Origin: Asterella californica
Lineage: Eukaryota; Streptophyta; Marchantiopsida; Marchantiales; Aytoniaceae
NCBI GenBank assembly: GCA_036924285.1
Contig: JAYKYS010000014.1
Coordinates: forward strand, 6,138,001-6,202,000
Direction of reading: 5' to 3'
Length of the DNA: 64,000 nt
This document shows, in pieces, positions 1-11,388 of the stretch. The translations under genes and the position numbers were made by a program. The notes under the pieces were generated by a model. The model was not told where the DNA came from. It ran no database searches and worked only from the letters and a program-made list of their open reading frames with translations. Every line of letters starts with the position of its first letter. The first letter of the stretch is position 1.

Positions 1-2290
1 TTATTGATGATGTGAGCAGAAAGACATGGCTATATTTTCTAAAACAAAAATCTGAAGTATTTGAATACTTCAAGAAGTTCAAGGCTCTTGTAGAAAATCA
101 AAGTGGCAAGAAGATTAAAGTTCTCAGATCAGATGGAGGAGGAGAATATTGTTCTAACCTCTTTACTCAGTTTTATGAAGAGCATGGTATTCAAAGGCAA
201 CTTTCCACAGCTTATACTCCACAACAAAATGGTGTAGCTGAAAGGAAAATAGAGTGTTGTGGAAAGTGACAGATCCATGCTGAAGGTCCAAAATCTTCCC
301 AATTATTTTTGGGTTGAAGCTTGCAACATAGCTGTTTACATTATGAACAGAGCATATACAACAGCTGTGCAGCACAAGACACCTGAAGAGACATTTACAG
401 AAACCAGATGCGTCTCACTTCAGGATTTTTGGCTGCACAGCTTACAAGCACATCAATGATGAGAAGAGACAGAAGTTGGATGCAAAATCTGAGAAGTGTA
501 TATTTCTGAGCTATGTTGAGCAAACCAAGGGTTACAAAGTATACAATCAGTCTACAAGAAAGATTCACATCAGCAGAGATGTTAGATTCTCTGAGTTGGA
601 TTCTGATCTGATGGAAGATGAGAAAGAAACTTGTGATACATTCAGGTTTAAGCTACCTACAAGTGAAGATCCAATTGATTCACAATCTGATAAATCTGAT
701 ATTGAGGTGGACTTCGAGCAGTCAACATCTCTCACTAATCCTAGTGAAGAGCAAGTTGAATTTCAACCAAATTCTGAATCTGAGTTACCAAGTATTCATG
801 AAGTTAAAGGATGACTTACAACATGCAGCAGATTCTCAAGTAAGGAGATCAGAAAGGGTTAGAAGGCCACCAGCAAGGCTTGTTCCTTATTGTGGACTTG
901 CTGAAAATATTCAGGAGGATGATCCACTTACATTTGAAGAAGCTAACAAAGATCTTGCTTGGAGACAAGCTATGTAAGAGGAGTACAAAATGCTACTCAA
1001 GAATCATACATGGGATTTGATACCAGGAGGAAAAAGAGCCATCCAATGCAAATGGATTTACAAAACCAAGCTACAATCAGATGGTTCAGTTGACAAGCTG
1101 AAAGCAAGGTTAGTAGCAAGAGGATTTCAGCAACAAGAAGGGATTGATTACGAAGAAACTTTTGCACCAGTTGCAAAATGGGATTCAATCAGACTTGTAA
1201 TGGCTCTTGCTGGTCATTACCACTGAGAAATACATCAGATGGATGTGAAGTCAGCTTTCCTTCATAGAGAGTTAGAGGAAGAAGCTTACATGGTTCAACC
1301 ACCATGATTTGAAGTGAAAAAGAAGAAGGATCATGTGTGCATTCTCAAAAAATCCTTATATGGATTAAAGCAAGCACCAAGAGTTTGGTATCTGAGATAC
1401 ATGAGTTTCTACACAACCATGAACTCAGAAGATCAGAGTTGGATCTAAACCTCTATGTCTTGAAAGATAATTCAAATAAGATCATACTCATCCTATATGT
1501 GGATGATATCTTAATCTCAGAAAATGATAAGGAGTTGGTGCAACTACTCAAAGACGAACTTAGCAAGAGGTTTGAGATGTCAGATTTGGGTTTAGCAAGA
1601 TTCTTCCTTGGTGTTGATATTTGACATATGGAGGACTGTATTATGCTTTCTCAACAAGCATACATAAAGTCTATACTTGGAGAGTTTCAGATGGAAGATT
1701 GCAAGTCATCAGCAACACTTATGGAGCAAGAAAGTGGTTTTGAGGAGACTACAGCTGAAAATATCGTTGAAGAATATCTGTACAGAAAATTAATTGATAA
1801 ACTCAGATATCTCATCCGCACAAGATCTGATATTTGTTATGCTGTTGGGAGGCTAAGTCAGTTTATGCATTGTCCAAATTCATCTCATTGGGTTGCTGCA
1901 AAGAGAATTCTGAGATATCTGAAAGGTACTATCAATCTTGGTCTTATATTTAAGGAGGGGAGAAGTGAACTTCATGGCTTCAGTGATAGTGATTGGGCTG
2001 GAGATACTAGCAGCAGAAAATCCACATCAGGTGCATGCTTCAACTTATGTTCAGGTGGAATTATCAGTTGGAGCAGCAAGAAGCAGAATACAGTAGCAAG
2101 ATCTTCAATGGAAGTTGAATACGTTGCTCTTAGTGATGGTTCTATAACCTTGATATGGTTAAGGAATTTATTGCTGGAGATGGGAGAAAAGATATCTGGA
2201 CCAATAGTATTACATATGGATAATCAGAGTGCAACATTGCTGGATATCCGATGTCCGTCGAAGATGGAGCATCAACCACAAGTTTGATCA
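1..2290 (+). pseudogene. Ty1/copia polyprotein (integrase-RT-RNase H), 3' part, decayed
   Basis: The window opens inside a copia integrase. Visible in order: integrase core with LRSDGGGEY and the [10 protein letters not shown] glutamate motif (about 120-250), integrase C-terminal region ending in KIHISRDVRF (about 480-600), RT start with the WKWIYKTK-like and ARLVARGFQQQEGIDYEETF motifs (about 1040-1165), SLYGLKQAP (about 1350), catalytic LYVDDILI (about 1492-1515), and RNase H with DSDWAGD and SSMEVEYVALS (about 1985-2135). Copia order (integrase before RT) is clear. The frame is broken by shifts near 255, 455, 820 and 1370 and by single stops near 976, 1224, 1307 and 1622, so it is not functional. 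The RNase H tail stops abruptly at about 2247, where an inverted repeat begins. The 5' part lies outside the window. Confidence 0.93.
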
Positions 2291-2349
2291 TGAGGTACTC
2301 CTAAGATTATATGATCATTCAGGCTAGGCTCTTCTTCGACGAACATCGG
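2248..2349. repeat. Short inverted repeat at the truncated copia 3' end
   Basis: A 17-bp sequence at 2248-2264 (CCGATGTCCGTCGAAGA) is repeated in inverted orientation at 2333-2349 with one mismatch, leaving a loop of about 68 bp. It lies exactly where the copia RNase H reading diverges from the family pattern. It may be a small fold-back insertion or a recombination scar. Only the repeat itself is certain. Confidence 0.6.
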
Positions 2350-2460
2350 GTAAGACAAGGGAGTAATGAAATGTGAGATCTGGATAACGATCACATGACC
2401 ATGACATTGTATAAGCATAAGGTAGAGCCATTTTAGAATATTTGCATGAAACATGCTAGT

Positions 2461-2486
2461 AAGTCCTTTGGTCGACCAGAGGACTT
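2461..2486. repeat. 26-bp near-perfect palindrome
   Basis: The sequence around the perfect core TGGTCGACCA reads almost the same on both strands over 26 bases (two mismatches). A TATATATATAC tract follows at about 2505. The setting, just 3' of a copia pol, could be a 3' LTR relic with its promoter, but no second LTR copy is available for comparison. Confidence 0.45.
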
Positions 2487-3727
2487 CTAGATACTAGAAC
2501 TTGTATATATATACATCTAGAACTCTCCGCTTTATGAATGAGAGATGAACAGTATTCAGACGTGTCATTATAATGTACTATACCCTACCACTTCTTGATA
2601 ATTCTCTATACATAAAAATTTACATGCAACGAGTGGAGAGTTGGCTAGCTTGACACCACGCCGTATTTCATTGTGCAAGTGTAAGTAGCAAATAGACTTT
2701 ATCAAAACCGTATTTGGTACACACGGCTTCTGTTCGTTTCTGCATTCTTTCATGCATTCACCATCAGTGCGAACGTCACCTCCTTCTTTTTCTTGAATTT
2801 GTAAGCATAAGGGCAGTCGGACAGACAAAATGAAGAGCCTCTCTAAAGTTTCTTGCTTGAGGAGCAACTAATTAGCAGAAGTTGGGCAGGATTCCATGAC
2901 AGTATACGTATAACAGCCGCTAACAACCCATGTACTCGCTAATCAAATCAAGAACTAGAGGGCGATTCTAGAATTTCAGGAACCTACATAGTAGTGAAAC
3001 TGTTCGGATTAAGATTTCCTCTACTTAGATTGATGTAAATTTTATAAAATTCATCTGTTTTAGAAATCTATTTATATTTTGATATAAAAGATTTATATCA
3101 TTAGATGAACTTTTTTAAACTAACCAATAATTTAATTTCGGACTGATTGTCAAAACCTGATAATATCTTTAATATCAGCTTTGAGAGAATTTAAATTTCA
3201 TCATTTTACAAAGATAACAACGTTAAATAGAATAAGATATATATAACAGGACTTAACATGTATTTTACATAAAATGAAAGAAATACAAGATAAAAATAAT
3301 AATATTTTTAATGTATAAATATAGATGCAGTATAAAGTATATTGGGACATAGGTCAGGCATGGAGTTCATGGACTGCTCAGCCTCGTATCCTGTAGAAGT
3401 AAGCTTTAGCTCGAAGAATTATATAAAGATACTTTGGATAACATTAAACACAGGGTCATAATAGACATGTAGTGCTCGACATTAACATAACTGAATGAAA
3501 ATTCATTCAAGCAGAGGAAGCTCATGAAATTCATGGAACACACAAAATAAAAATTTAAATTGAACAACAGGATATGCTATATTCTTTTCATGATTCGCCT
3601 AAATAAAGTGAACAACATGATACAAAATCAAAAAGAAGTGAAAAATCATTATTTTTCTGGCCCTGCATGAGATCGGTCCCCTTGATTCTTCATCTGCTCA
3701 TAGAAGTCAAACCCTGAAAATATATTG
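2487..3727. other. AT-rich DNA with no recognisable gene
   Basis: The stretch is AT-rich, especially 3000-3650, with poly-A/T runs. A 99-codon open frame on the minus strand (2568-2867) matches no family I recognise and has no clear ATG context. I see no RNA gene, LTR pair or inverted terminal repeat. It is the left flank of E-left. Confidence 0.5.
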
Positions 3728-4504
3728 TGTCGTGTCTATAGTACTGACATCAATATCGTGTTAAGGAAGAAAAACACAAAAGCTTCATCATGTCCTCTTC
3801 AGCTGGAGATGACATGTATGTCTTGTAGTAATCGTAAACCTCACTTTTTGACAGATTGTTGGGAGGATGATAATTGGTTGCATTGAGTTGTCTCTCACAA
3901 TGCGCCAACAAAAATATTTCCAACCGTTCTTGTAGCAAAAAACCTTTCACACTCTTCTACGGTAAGTAAATGTGTCTGGAGGCTAGATGACGATTGAGAT
4001 CGCTTTGGATTCTACGTAGATGATCATTACCTACACAAAATATAACCCTAAAAGCTTTGCGACACACACTTCTACTATCCCTGCGGGACTCTCTGGTTTA
4101 CTTGTTCTAGAGAGTCGCTTCTCGGACATCTAGAATCTAGAAAAATAGTTTTCTGTTTTGCTTCAAATGAAAATAACGTTCACGTTCTAGTTTCAAATGA
4201 TCAAAATTTGTGTTCCACAAGCATAATGTTTAACAACAAAACTTCCTTGCATCTCTTCTTATAATATCAGGATTTACTTTAAAATGGATGAACTTTTCAT
4301 CAACTTTCAAATGGTGCACATTTGGATGGCTGATCTGAAATTCTCTGAGAAAATAAATTGCCTCATAATGTTTCTCTGAAATGTTGAGTCTCTTTGATCT
4401 TTGTCGCATACACATCGCTACACAACATACATCGCTGTCTAAACTATAAACCACATACACATAACAAGCACAAAGTGTCATACACATACACACGTATACC
4501 ACAA

Positions 4505-4805
4505 TAATTTGAGAGCACATGCATAGACACTTGTCAACTGGCATCAGATCACTCATGCATCAACCAAACCCACTCTGTGCTCACAAAGAATCTAGGTTCT
4601 ACTCACTAAACACATCTATCATAACTACGAGCTTGAAGAGTCAACTCGAGAAAACGTGAGAGACCACAAGCTCCAACTCGAAATATACTCTTTAGTGATC
4701 TCAACTCAAAAAACCCCGCTAACAATACTAACGGCACTATCATCACTAACGGTGCTAACGACGCACGCCACTTCATACATAGCAACTGATAAAAATGATG
4801 TGACA
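4505..4805 (-). repeat. E-left 3' LTR
   Basis: The block matches 52209-52501 and 58041-58340 of E-right, which flank that element's internal region and so define it as an LTR. Read on the minus strand it begins TGTCACATCATTTTT. Two similar segments of about 90 bp (about 4430-4500 and 4810-4895) flank it as direct repeats, as they do in E-right. Confidence 0.75.
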
Positions 4806-5043
4806 ACTGTCATACGCATACACAACATACGTCGCTGTCTAAATTACAAACCACATACACATAACAAGCACAGAGTGTCATACACGTATTCAAGTATACA
4901 CAATCGTCCCTCTAGCTTGGGTACCTCGAACTCCAGATAGTCATCTGATCTAACTATGTGATATGCACCTTCTTTGATGCGAAGATCAAGAGACTGAGTG
5001 CTACGTCATTTCATCGTTAGTGCCTATCTGTGATCTATATCAC

Positions 5044-5751
5044 GTGAAGGTCAAATGAGCTATCCCGCTAACTACAACAAGGACATATCCACCGCCCTTG
5101 AGGAACTATGATGAGAGGTGGTGTCAAACATGACATGTGTCATCCTCTCGAACAACCATCACATAACAACATAATGGTCACTCCACTAGCATATCCACAT
5201 AACATACACCTCAAGTCTACACGTACAGTCGTCAAGCTTGGATCCACAGAACTGTCAATATTAGGAAAATGACATGAGACACAATTATGCACATGATCCT
5301 TCCAACCTACACCATCACGGTCTTCTAACATGAGAACACCAGAAAATAACACCTCACACACTCGTAAGATAGTGTGTCCTGCAGTCACACCAAATGTCAT
5401 CGGTGTTGTTTGCTACAATTACAAGTAATCGTCAATGATGAAACTTGTGAATCGTGATTGATAACCTCCTCCTCGAATAGTCGTATACCATAACGTATCT
5501 CTATGTTGAGCAATCGACAAGTTCTCAAATGCCATCGACATAACTCGCTGAAACATCTTAGCTCGTTGAGAACATACTATCATCCATATATCTAGATCAT
5601 CAAGGTTCACAATCTCAACAGAATCACGACAAATGACCGCATGTAAATCTAGTTCTCGATCGTATAGCAGAAAGTATGATGAAGAAGATGCCAATGATGC
5701 TTGTCGACTGAAACGATAACCATAGCCAACCATGGTAACTAAAGATCCCAA
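5044..5751 (-). pseudogene. E-left integrase C-terminal region and PHD finger
   Basis: On the minus strand a 110-codon open stretch (5751-5419) carries the integrase tail pattern GYRFSRQASLASSS...YFLLYDRELDL typical of gypsy elements. Downstream (about 5400-5044) lies a segment ending in a C4HC3 PHD zinc finger: CMLC, LLCDGC, H..C, then PPL...P.GRW.C..C followed by a stop. The tryptophan normally before the zinc-binding histidine is replaced by TGA (5134-5136), and the same TGA occurs in E-right. PHD fingers read histone H3 tails, so this module plausibly played the targeting role that chromodomains play in chromoviruses; that role is inference. It is non-functional as it stands. Confidence 0.8.
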
Positions 5752-8060
5752 TTTTCATGACGACTGCAAGCCATATTTGTGCATTCTTCTCTTCACCGTC
5801 TGAATAACTCTTTCTGTCAAATCATCAACTTCAAGATGATCTCGAGACGTAGTCCAATACTCAATCAGCGTATGATCACAGAAGATCTAAAACTCATCAC
5901 AAAACTCCGTACCTTGGTCAGTCAACACTTCAGCTGGTGCACCAAAATGACTCAACACTAGATCTAGGAAAACATAGGCTACACCCTCAATTTCCTCGTC
6001 CGATAGTGCCACCAAGTCAATCCACTTGGAGAAGTCCTCCACCATCACCAACACATACGGGTTGTGTCATGCAGTCAACGGTAAAAGTCCCAAAAAGTTC
6101 AAACTCCAACGATAACCTAACACCATAATCGATAAGGGGTGTAACTATAGAGTGAGAGCATTGAATGATGCTCGTAGTTGATCACATATCACACATCATG
6201 TCACTAACTGCTACACATCGGTGTGCAGACCATATCATCAATATTATTCTTGGACTAAGCTATACGTACGCTTCATTCAAAATGTCTTAACTCCTCGTGG
6301 ACATGTCAAACTAATTGTGCTCTCTACAATGGATGTGGTACAACGTGCACCATATCATCTGCCCATACCCAAAGAACGTGTTTCTCTTCATACTGAAATC
6401 TCTTGACTCTTCAGCGATCTCGCTCCTTGGCACTTATTGTGCCCACCACGATGCTAGTACATAGATATTTCATGACCATCACATCATCATTAATATCTCG
6501 CTGATCCGTCGAAACATCATTACCTTCTGAATTTGAAGACTCACCGTCTATCTTTGACTCACGAGAGTTGTCACATGTTCCTCCGGAACCAACATACACA
6601 ACAAGATCGATGCATGCCAACCTTGCATCACTTTCTCATCTGTCTCACCATACCAACGAACTCATGTATCATCCTTTTGACTCGTACATGGATTTCTACT
6701 CAAACGATCTGCATCTCGTTCGCTATCCCAAGTCTATGCAAATCAACAAATGCTCGAACTCGACTCACATCTGTGAGACATGGAATGCGTGCAATCGTCT
6801 CAACCTTTGTTTCTTGTACTCCCAACCCACCTGGGGAGATAGTGTGACCAAGATACGCACTTGATCTTGGAAGAACTTACATTTCCTAGGATGCAACTTC
6901 AAACCATGAGTTCTCAACTGCTCAAAAACCAATGTAAATGTCTCTCGTGCTCCTCCACTATAGCACCATAGACTAAGATGTCATCAATTTAATACTGAAC
7001 AAAATCCAATCATGTTAGGATTCTGTCCATACTCTCTAAAACTCGACAACTGCGTTCTTCAAGCCAAATGGTAAGAATCGCCGTTGATACAAACAATCCT
7101 TAACGTGAGGATCAATCTCTCAGAACGCGTCTTAGTCTTATCCTCCTCTATGATTGGCAACTAATTGTATCATGCTCGAAGATCTAACGTACTGAAGACC
7201 TTTGCATGCCCAATCGTATCAAAAATCTCCTCCGGTGTAGACATGACATACTTATCGAACTTCTTTTCTCAATTGATAAGACTGTAATCTCCACACACCC
7301 ATCTATCATTGTAGTTGCAATACATATCCTTCTTGGCTAACATAACAGTGATAGATGCATACTCTTTATAAGATATCTCCACCAAACCAGCATCAAATAA
7401 GTCATGAGTTCAACTCCAGGTCAAGGCTCTTTTCATATCATTATATCTATAAGGATGTCAGAAGATTGGCGTGTCACTAGCCAACTCAATCCGTATACCT
7501 GATCCTTTCAAGGGATCCAAATCCTTCATACTGAAAGCAAAACAGTTCTAGTAACCCCTCAAGAGATTGTGTATTCTTCGTCTCTCTCCTCTTATAAGTT
7601 TGGCTCCAATCTCAAACTCCCAAGTATCCTTTGTCATCACACCAGAGGTAGAGCACGAAGCAATTGGTTGTTGTTGAGTAACATCATGAGCATACTTCTC
7701 TTGCTCACCATCAATGGACTCAACTACGTCCGCACACACTACATCATCAACCTTAGTTGCAACCCCAGAATGATCTCTTGTGACATCTCATGATGTCCAC
7801 GAATGACAATCTCTTCTTGTCTCTAGGTAAAGTAGTCACAAGGGTCTGAGCAGTAACATCGCATCCGATGTTGCTCAGCAATCAAACCAAAGCTCACAAT
7901 CCAAGCGAAGCAAGTCCATTGATTGACCCAACACATGACGACGTGCTTCCTTTGACATCGAAGACACAACCATCATATTTGTAAAAAACCTCATCATATG
8001 CTCTCTCTCATCGGCATTGGACTCCACCAACAATTGCAAACTAGCATCTCTATTAGTCAA
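5752..8060 (-). pseudogene. E-left reverse transcriptase and integrase core relics
   Basis: Reading the minus strand, degenerate RT motifs are visible: LDLRA near 7190, an IDDILVYG catalytic box near 6960-6985 preceded by a stop where tyrosine is expected, and the segment LHPRKCKF...YLGHTISPGG near 6820-6920. An integrase core follows near 5900-6090 with LTDQGTEF and a degenerate DGLTERVIQ. Most of RNase H appears deleted: the RT thumb passes almost directly into a DADRLSR-like motif near 6690. Multiple frameshifts and stops make it inactive. This copy retains about 95 bp around 6990-7085 (the region of the RT FGL motif) that E-right has lost. Confidence 0.78.
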
Positions 8061-8211
8061 AGACTTCTCTCTCTGTATGCATGAGAACCAGGGAAGCTCA
8101 CAAGTGCATCAAGAGAGCTCGAGATTTCCCTCTAAGCTGTAAGGTCATCACCGACTGGAAGTTTCACGATTGAATACGTCCCCTCTAGCTCAAACTCAAC
8201 CTCAAGAAGTC

Positions 8212-8676
8212 ATGGCAACTTACTCGATATACGCAACTGTAAGCAGCTTGCTTATAGGGCTGGTTATCTTCTCCTTCGTTGGAAGTCCAGTTTCTGGGGC
8301 TGATCCTGACATTACGACCGACTTCAGGATCAATGTCACATCGGGGGCTGATCTACATTACACAGGCTTCCGGGATCTCTCCGAACAGCCTGAAGGGCAG
8401 CTGCATATTACTTTCGGTTTCGACACTGAGTTTCCTGGCGTCATCGGAATGGGAATCGCACCGGCCTATCTCAAATTCGGTCCCAACTCCATCAACCCTT
8501 TTCACACGCATCCTCGGGCCAGCGAGATCTTCATTATGATCGATGGAGAGCTGGATGCATGGGTGCTGGACACATCTAACAACATCGAGACCAACATTCT
8601 TATGAGATCTCTGTTTCTCGATGAGCAGACTGTGGAACGATTGCAAGCGTTTCAGTTTCCTAGCGTTTCTGGATGA
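8212..8676 (+). CDS. Germin-like protein, truncated after the first cupin motif
   Basis: The 154-residue reading from ATG 8212 starts with a hydrophobic signal peptide (MATYSIYATVSSLLIGLVIF..., cleavage likely near the GSPVSG segment), so the product would enter the secretory pathway or apoplast. The cupin core follows with GFDTEFPGVIGMGIAP and the manganese-binding motif 1, NPFHTHPRASE, with both histidines and the glutamate present. Germins are usually about 210-230 residues; here the protein loses similarity after about residue 137, and motif 2 (with the third histidine) is missing. The C-terminus is instead encoded by a 52-bp tandem repeat, and the stop lies inside its second unit. Germin-like proteins act as oxalate oxidases or superoxide dismutases in cell walls, but without motif 2 activity is unlikely. 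It may be a recently broken gene or one exon of a longer one. An in-frame upstream extension lacks an ATG. Confidence 0.85.
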   Translation: MATYSIYATVSSLLIGLVIFSFVGSPVSGADPDITTDFRINVTSGADLHYTGFRDLSEQPEGQLHITFGFDTEFPGVIGMGIAPAYLKFGPNSINPFHTHPRASEIFIMIDGELDAWVLDTSNNIETNILMRSLFLDEQTVERLQAFQFPSVSG

Positions 8677-8726
8677 GCAGCGCAGAACGTAGAACGATTG
8701 AAAACATTTCATTTCGTAGCGTTTCG
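8616..8726 (+). repeat. 52-bp tandem duplication in the germin 3' end
   Basis: Two diverged units, each beginning TCTSGATGAGCAG and containing GAACGATTG and TAGCGTTTC, start at 8616 and 8668. Because 52 is not a multiple of three, the second unit is read in another frame and supplies the stop codon of the truncated germin. Confidence 0.75.
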
Positions 8727-8861
8727 TAAGTTTAGCTGCCCATCGTGAAGAATTATTCGTTGAATTCAGATCAAGTTCGTAGTAGTGAATCTATTTCCTG
8801 TCTACCGGTAATTTGTCCTGTCGGTAATTTGTCTCTGTATGCCAAATAACCTGCAGCCATG
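8727..8861. other. Germin 3' flank up to the D insertion
   Basis: No gene is visible. The motif CGGTAATTTGTC occurs twice (about 8806-8833). The last four bases, CATG at 8858-8861, are the left target-site duplication of element D; the original continuation is at 43992. Confidence 0.7.
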
Positions 8862-9881
8862 TGTAAAGTTCGACCGCAGATCACGGAAATGAGCTGTCCG
8901 TCTCTAGCCAATGAATTGCCGAACGTGAACCTCCCTGAAGACCTTGTACTATATTTGTGTCTCCAGATCCAATTCGTTAAACTTTCCGCTAATAAACACC
9001 AAGGAATTGATAACCGTCGGACGGGTTTAGAATAACCAACTAGTCTTCTGCAGGTCTCTGCTACTAATCTCAGGTTTCAGAACACTGTGGAAACTATTCC
9101 AGGCTTGGGTTTGGTAAAATTTGGGCAGCGCTTCCGCTACTGGTGGTTAAGTCGGAACGCAATAAGCCCTGCAGGACTACAGCCAGGACTAGGAAGCCTA
9201 GTGGATGCTAGGAAGTAGGAAAGTACACAGAAATAGAGTCAACTCCACACCAGACGCTTCAATCCAACTTTGGCACTCAATCCAAGCTTGCTTATCATAT
9301 AACAAAGCAAATCACGGGCTCATATACATTACACAGCGTTTACTTGCTGACAGGGTCTCGGAGAAACGCTAAGACCGGCAATCTTCCCTGCTGCTAAAAT
9401 TCTCTGATAAGAATTTCACTTCGGGACTAGAACTTCTCCAAAAAGCTTGTCTTCTCTCTGGACGCTCTGATCTTCCACTCAGAAGACTAAATCTCAGATT
9501 AACAATCTTACTAACTCTAGAATTCCTCTGGTGACCTCAACCGATAACTCTCAATCAACGGTTTATTCTCTGTGTAATCTGATCTAGGTCTTTAGTCTAC
9601 CAAGGTACTTCTCTGCTTAATCTCTCTCTGTCAGCCACCAGAATGTCTGCTCAGTCTCTCTGGTCCTGCTCTCTGGTCACAGTCCCTCTGCGCAACTTCT
9701 GCTCCGTCTCTTCCGGTACAGGAAGGTGAAGAATGGAAAAAAGTGAAGTTTTAGGGTTCGCGACCCCTAGTTATACTCTCCCCATCTCGTCCAAGCTTCG
9801 GCCTTCGTTCCCGAGACCCCGAGCCAGCGCCGCGTGTGCTTCTTGTCGTTAATCACTGCCCATTTTAGAAACAGTGTTACA
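8862..9881 (-). repeat. D 3' LTR
   Basis: This is the 1020-bp partner of 42968-43987, with equal length and about 98% identity by eye. It begins TGTAAAGTTCGACC and ends GTGTTACA on the plus strand. It contains the 17-mer TTGGGCAGCGCTTCCGC (9121-9137), which also occurs in element H. Confidence 0.95.
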
Positions 9882-10278
9882 ATCGCCCCAACTAACAAAA
9901 AGCAGTTTTTCCACTGAACTGCGGTATCTGCCATACCACGTTAGGAACAACACTTTCTCAAATCCAGAGAAATACTACCCCATCCAGGGTAAGCTCTTTC
10001 TCAGAGCTATGCTCCATTACCGAGCATTCATTGAAGCTTTCGGGTGAGACAGAACCCTAGCTTCTAGGTGGTGAACTCGTCAGTCTCCTTTTATCCACCT
10101 CCTTACTATGATATACACATAGTAGCGTCAGCCTAAACCTGATTGACATCCGACAGTCATAAGAAGTCAGCAGACCACAACTCCACCTTTAGACGAGCAG
10201 ATTGGCCAGATCTACTCGGTTCCAGTGTCCTTGAAGGGCCCTTAGGCATGACTCTTCTGACTCGATTCAATCCACCGC
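9882..10278 (-). other. D 3' untranslated internal region
   Basis: This lies between the end of pol (10279) and the 3' LTR. No coding sequence was recognised. The bases next to the LTR read GTTGGGGCGAT on the minus strand and are the only candidate for a (weak) polypurine tract. Confidence 0.6.
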
Positions 10279-11388
10279 TTAGCTGGAAGAAACCACTGCA
10301 GATTGTCGTCTCACAAAATATCTACGCAGTGGTTCCTGAAACTTGTACAATGCTAGATCATCTAAGTACTCCCAAGCTTCACTTACCAATCCCGGAACTC
10401 TACCTGTCCAACGACATAGGTATTGAGTAACGGGTTCTCCAGCTCCATCTGGATTCGATGATGCTCGATGATCTACTATCTCAATCAACTCAAGATCATC
10501 AGCTCTTGGTAATGCTTCTAACACTGGATGCCATTTCTGATATCTTCCTGGCAACGACTCTAGTTCCTCACGAAACATCTTTAAGTTAGAAACATGAATG
10601 ATGGGGTGATAGTGCTTCATACTAGCTGGAAAACGTAACTTATAGGTCACAGGACCTAACTTCTTCTCGGTCAGGAAAGGTCCTGCCCACTTTGGAAGAA
10701 GCTTCTTGGCTAAGTCCACCCCTGCTGGAATTCTGAAGTTCTTGGTTCTCAACCAAACTCTTTGTCCTTCTTCGAACTGTACGTCTTGCCTACCACGGTT
10801 TGCATACTTAGCATACCGTTATTGTGTCTTCTCCATGTGTTTCTTGGCTTCTTGAAACACGATCCCCTAAACACGTATGAAAGTCTCTGGATCTGGAAGA
10901 TCCTGATTCGACCTTCCTGTGTTTTCATGCCCCTTGGTAGCTAAAGCTATAGGAGTCCAAGGTGCATGAGAGCCCCGATAAACCACTTCAAATGGTTTAA
11001 ATCCTGTACTCGAGTGCTTGGTGTTGTTATATGTAAACTCCACCAAGTCCAAGTGCTCGCTCCAATCACTCTGATCTCGCATGATATAGTTCCTCAACCC
11101 TTGCTCTACTATCTGTATAGTTCTCTCCGTCTGACCATCAATTTCAGGATGATAAGAGGAACTGAACTTGAGGGTAGTTCCGAGTCTTCGAAATAAACCC
11201 TTCCAGAAATCAGCTACAAACCTCATATCCAGATCTGAAACAATGTCTTTAAGCATCCCATGATACTTAAAAACATATCGTATAAACAGTTCAGCGGCAC
11301 CTCTTGACGTCACTGCTTCCCTACAAGGGATGAGGTGAGCTTGCTTACTGAAACGATCTATAACAACTAATAGAGCATCAAAACCTCA
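10279..11388 (-). pseudogene. D integrase catalytic core and C-terminal chromodomain
   Basis: Minus-strand frame continuing from the upstream integrase part. SDLDMRFVADFWK carries the second catalytic aspartate and HPEIDGQTERT the glutamate. The GPF-type C-terminal region (KWAGPFLTEKKLGPVTYKL) leads to a chromodomain near the end: IEIVDHRAS..., YLCRWTGRVPG, EAWEYLDDL, about 10430-10300. Chromodomains bind methylated histone H3 and target integration to heterochromatin, so D is a chromovirus. In-frame stops lie at 11386-11388, near 10867 and near 10819; without them the frame is continuous, so inactivation is by point mutations. Confidence 0.9.

Larger units (their letters stand above)
3728..8104 (-). 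mobile_element. E-left: decayed Ty3/gypsy fragment (3' half plus flank), inverted relative of E-right
   Basis: This block is the reverse complement, roughly 90% identical by eye, of 54790-59093. It carries, on the minus strand, degenerate RT, integrase, a PHD finger and an LTR (4505-4805), followed by about 750 bp of further DNA (3728-4500) also shared with the right copy. The homology stops at about 8104, inside the region upstream of RT, so gag, protease and the 5' LTR are missing. At 3728 the left copy continues into unique DNA at the point where H2 interrupts the right copy. Because the flank beyond the LTR is also shared, the pair is better explained by duplication of a larger block than by two independent transpositions. 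Confidence 0.85.

Noticed and set aside
2568..2867. 99-codon minus-strand frame as a small cysteine-containing protein gene
   Set aside because: No signal peptide, no family resemblance and no supporting context.
8170..8211. Upstream extension of the germin reading
   Set aside because: It has no ATG; ATG 8212 begins a proper signal peptide.
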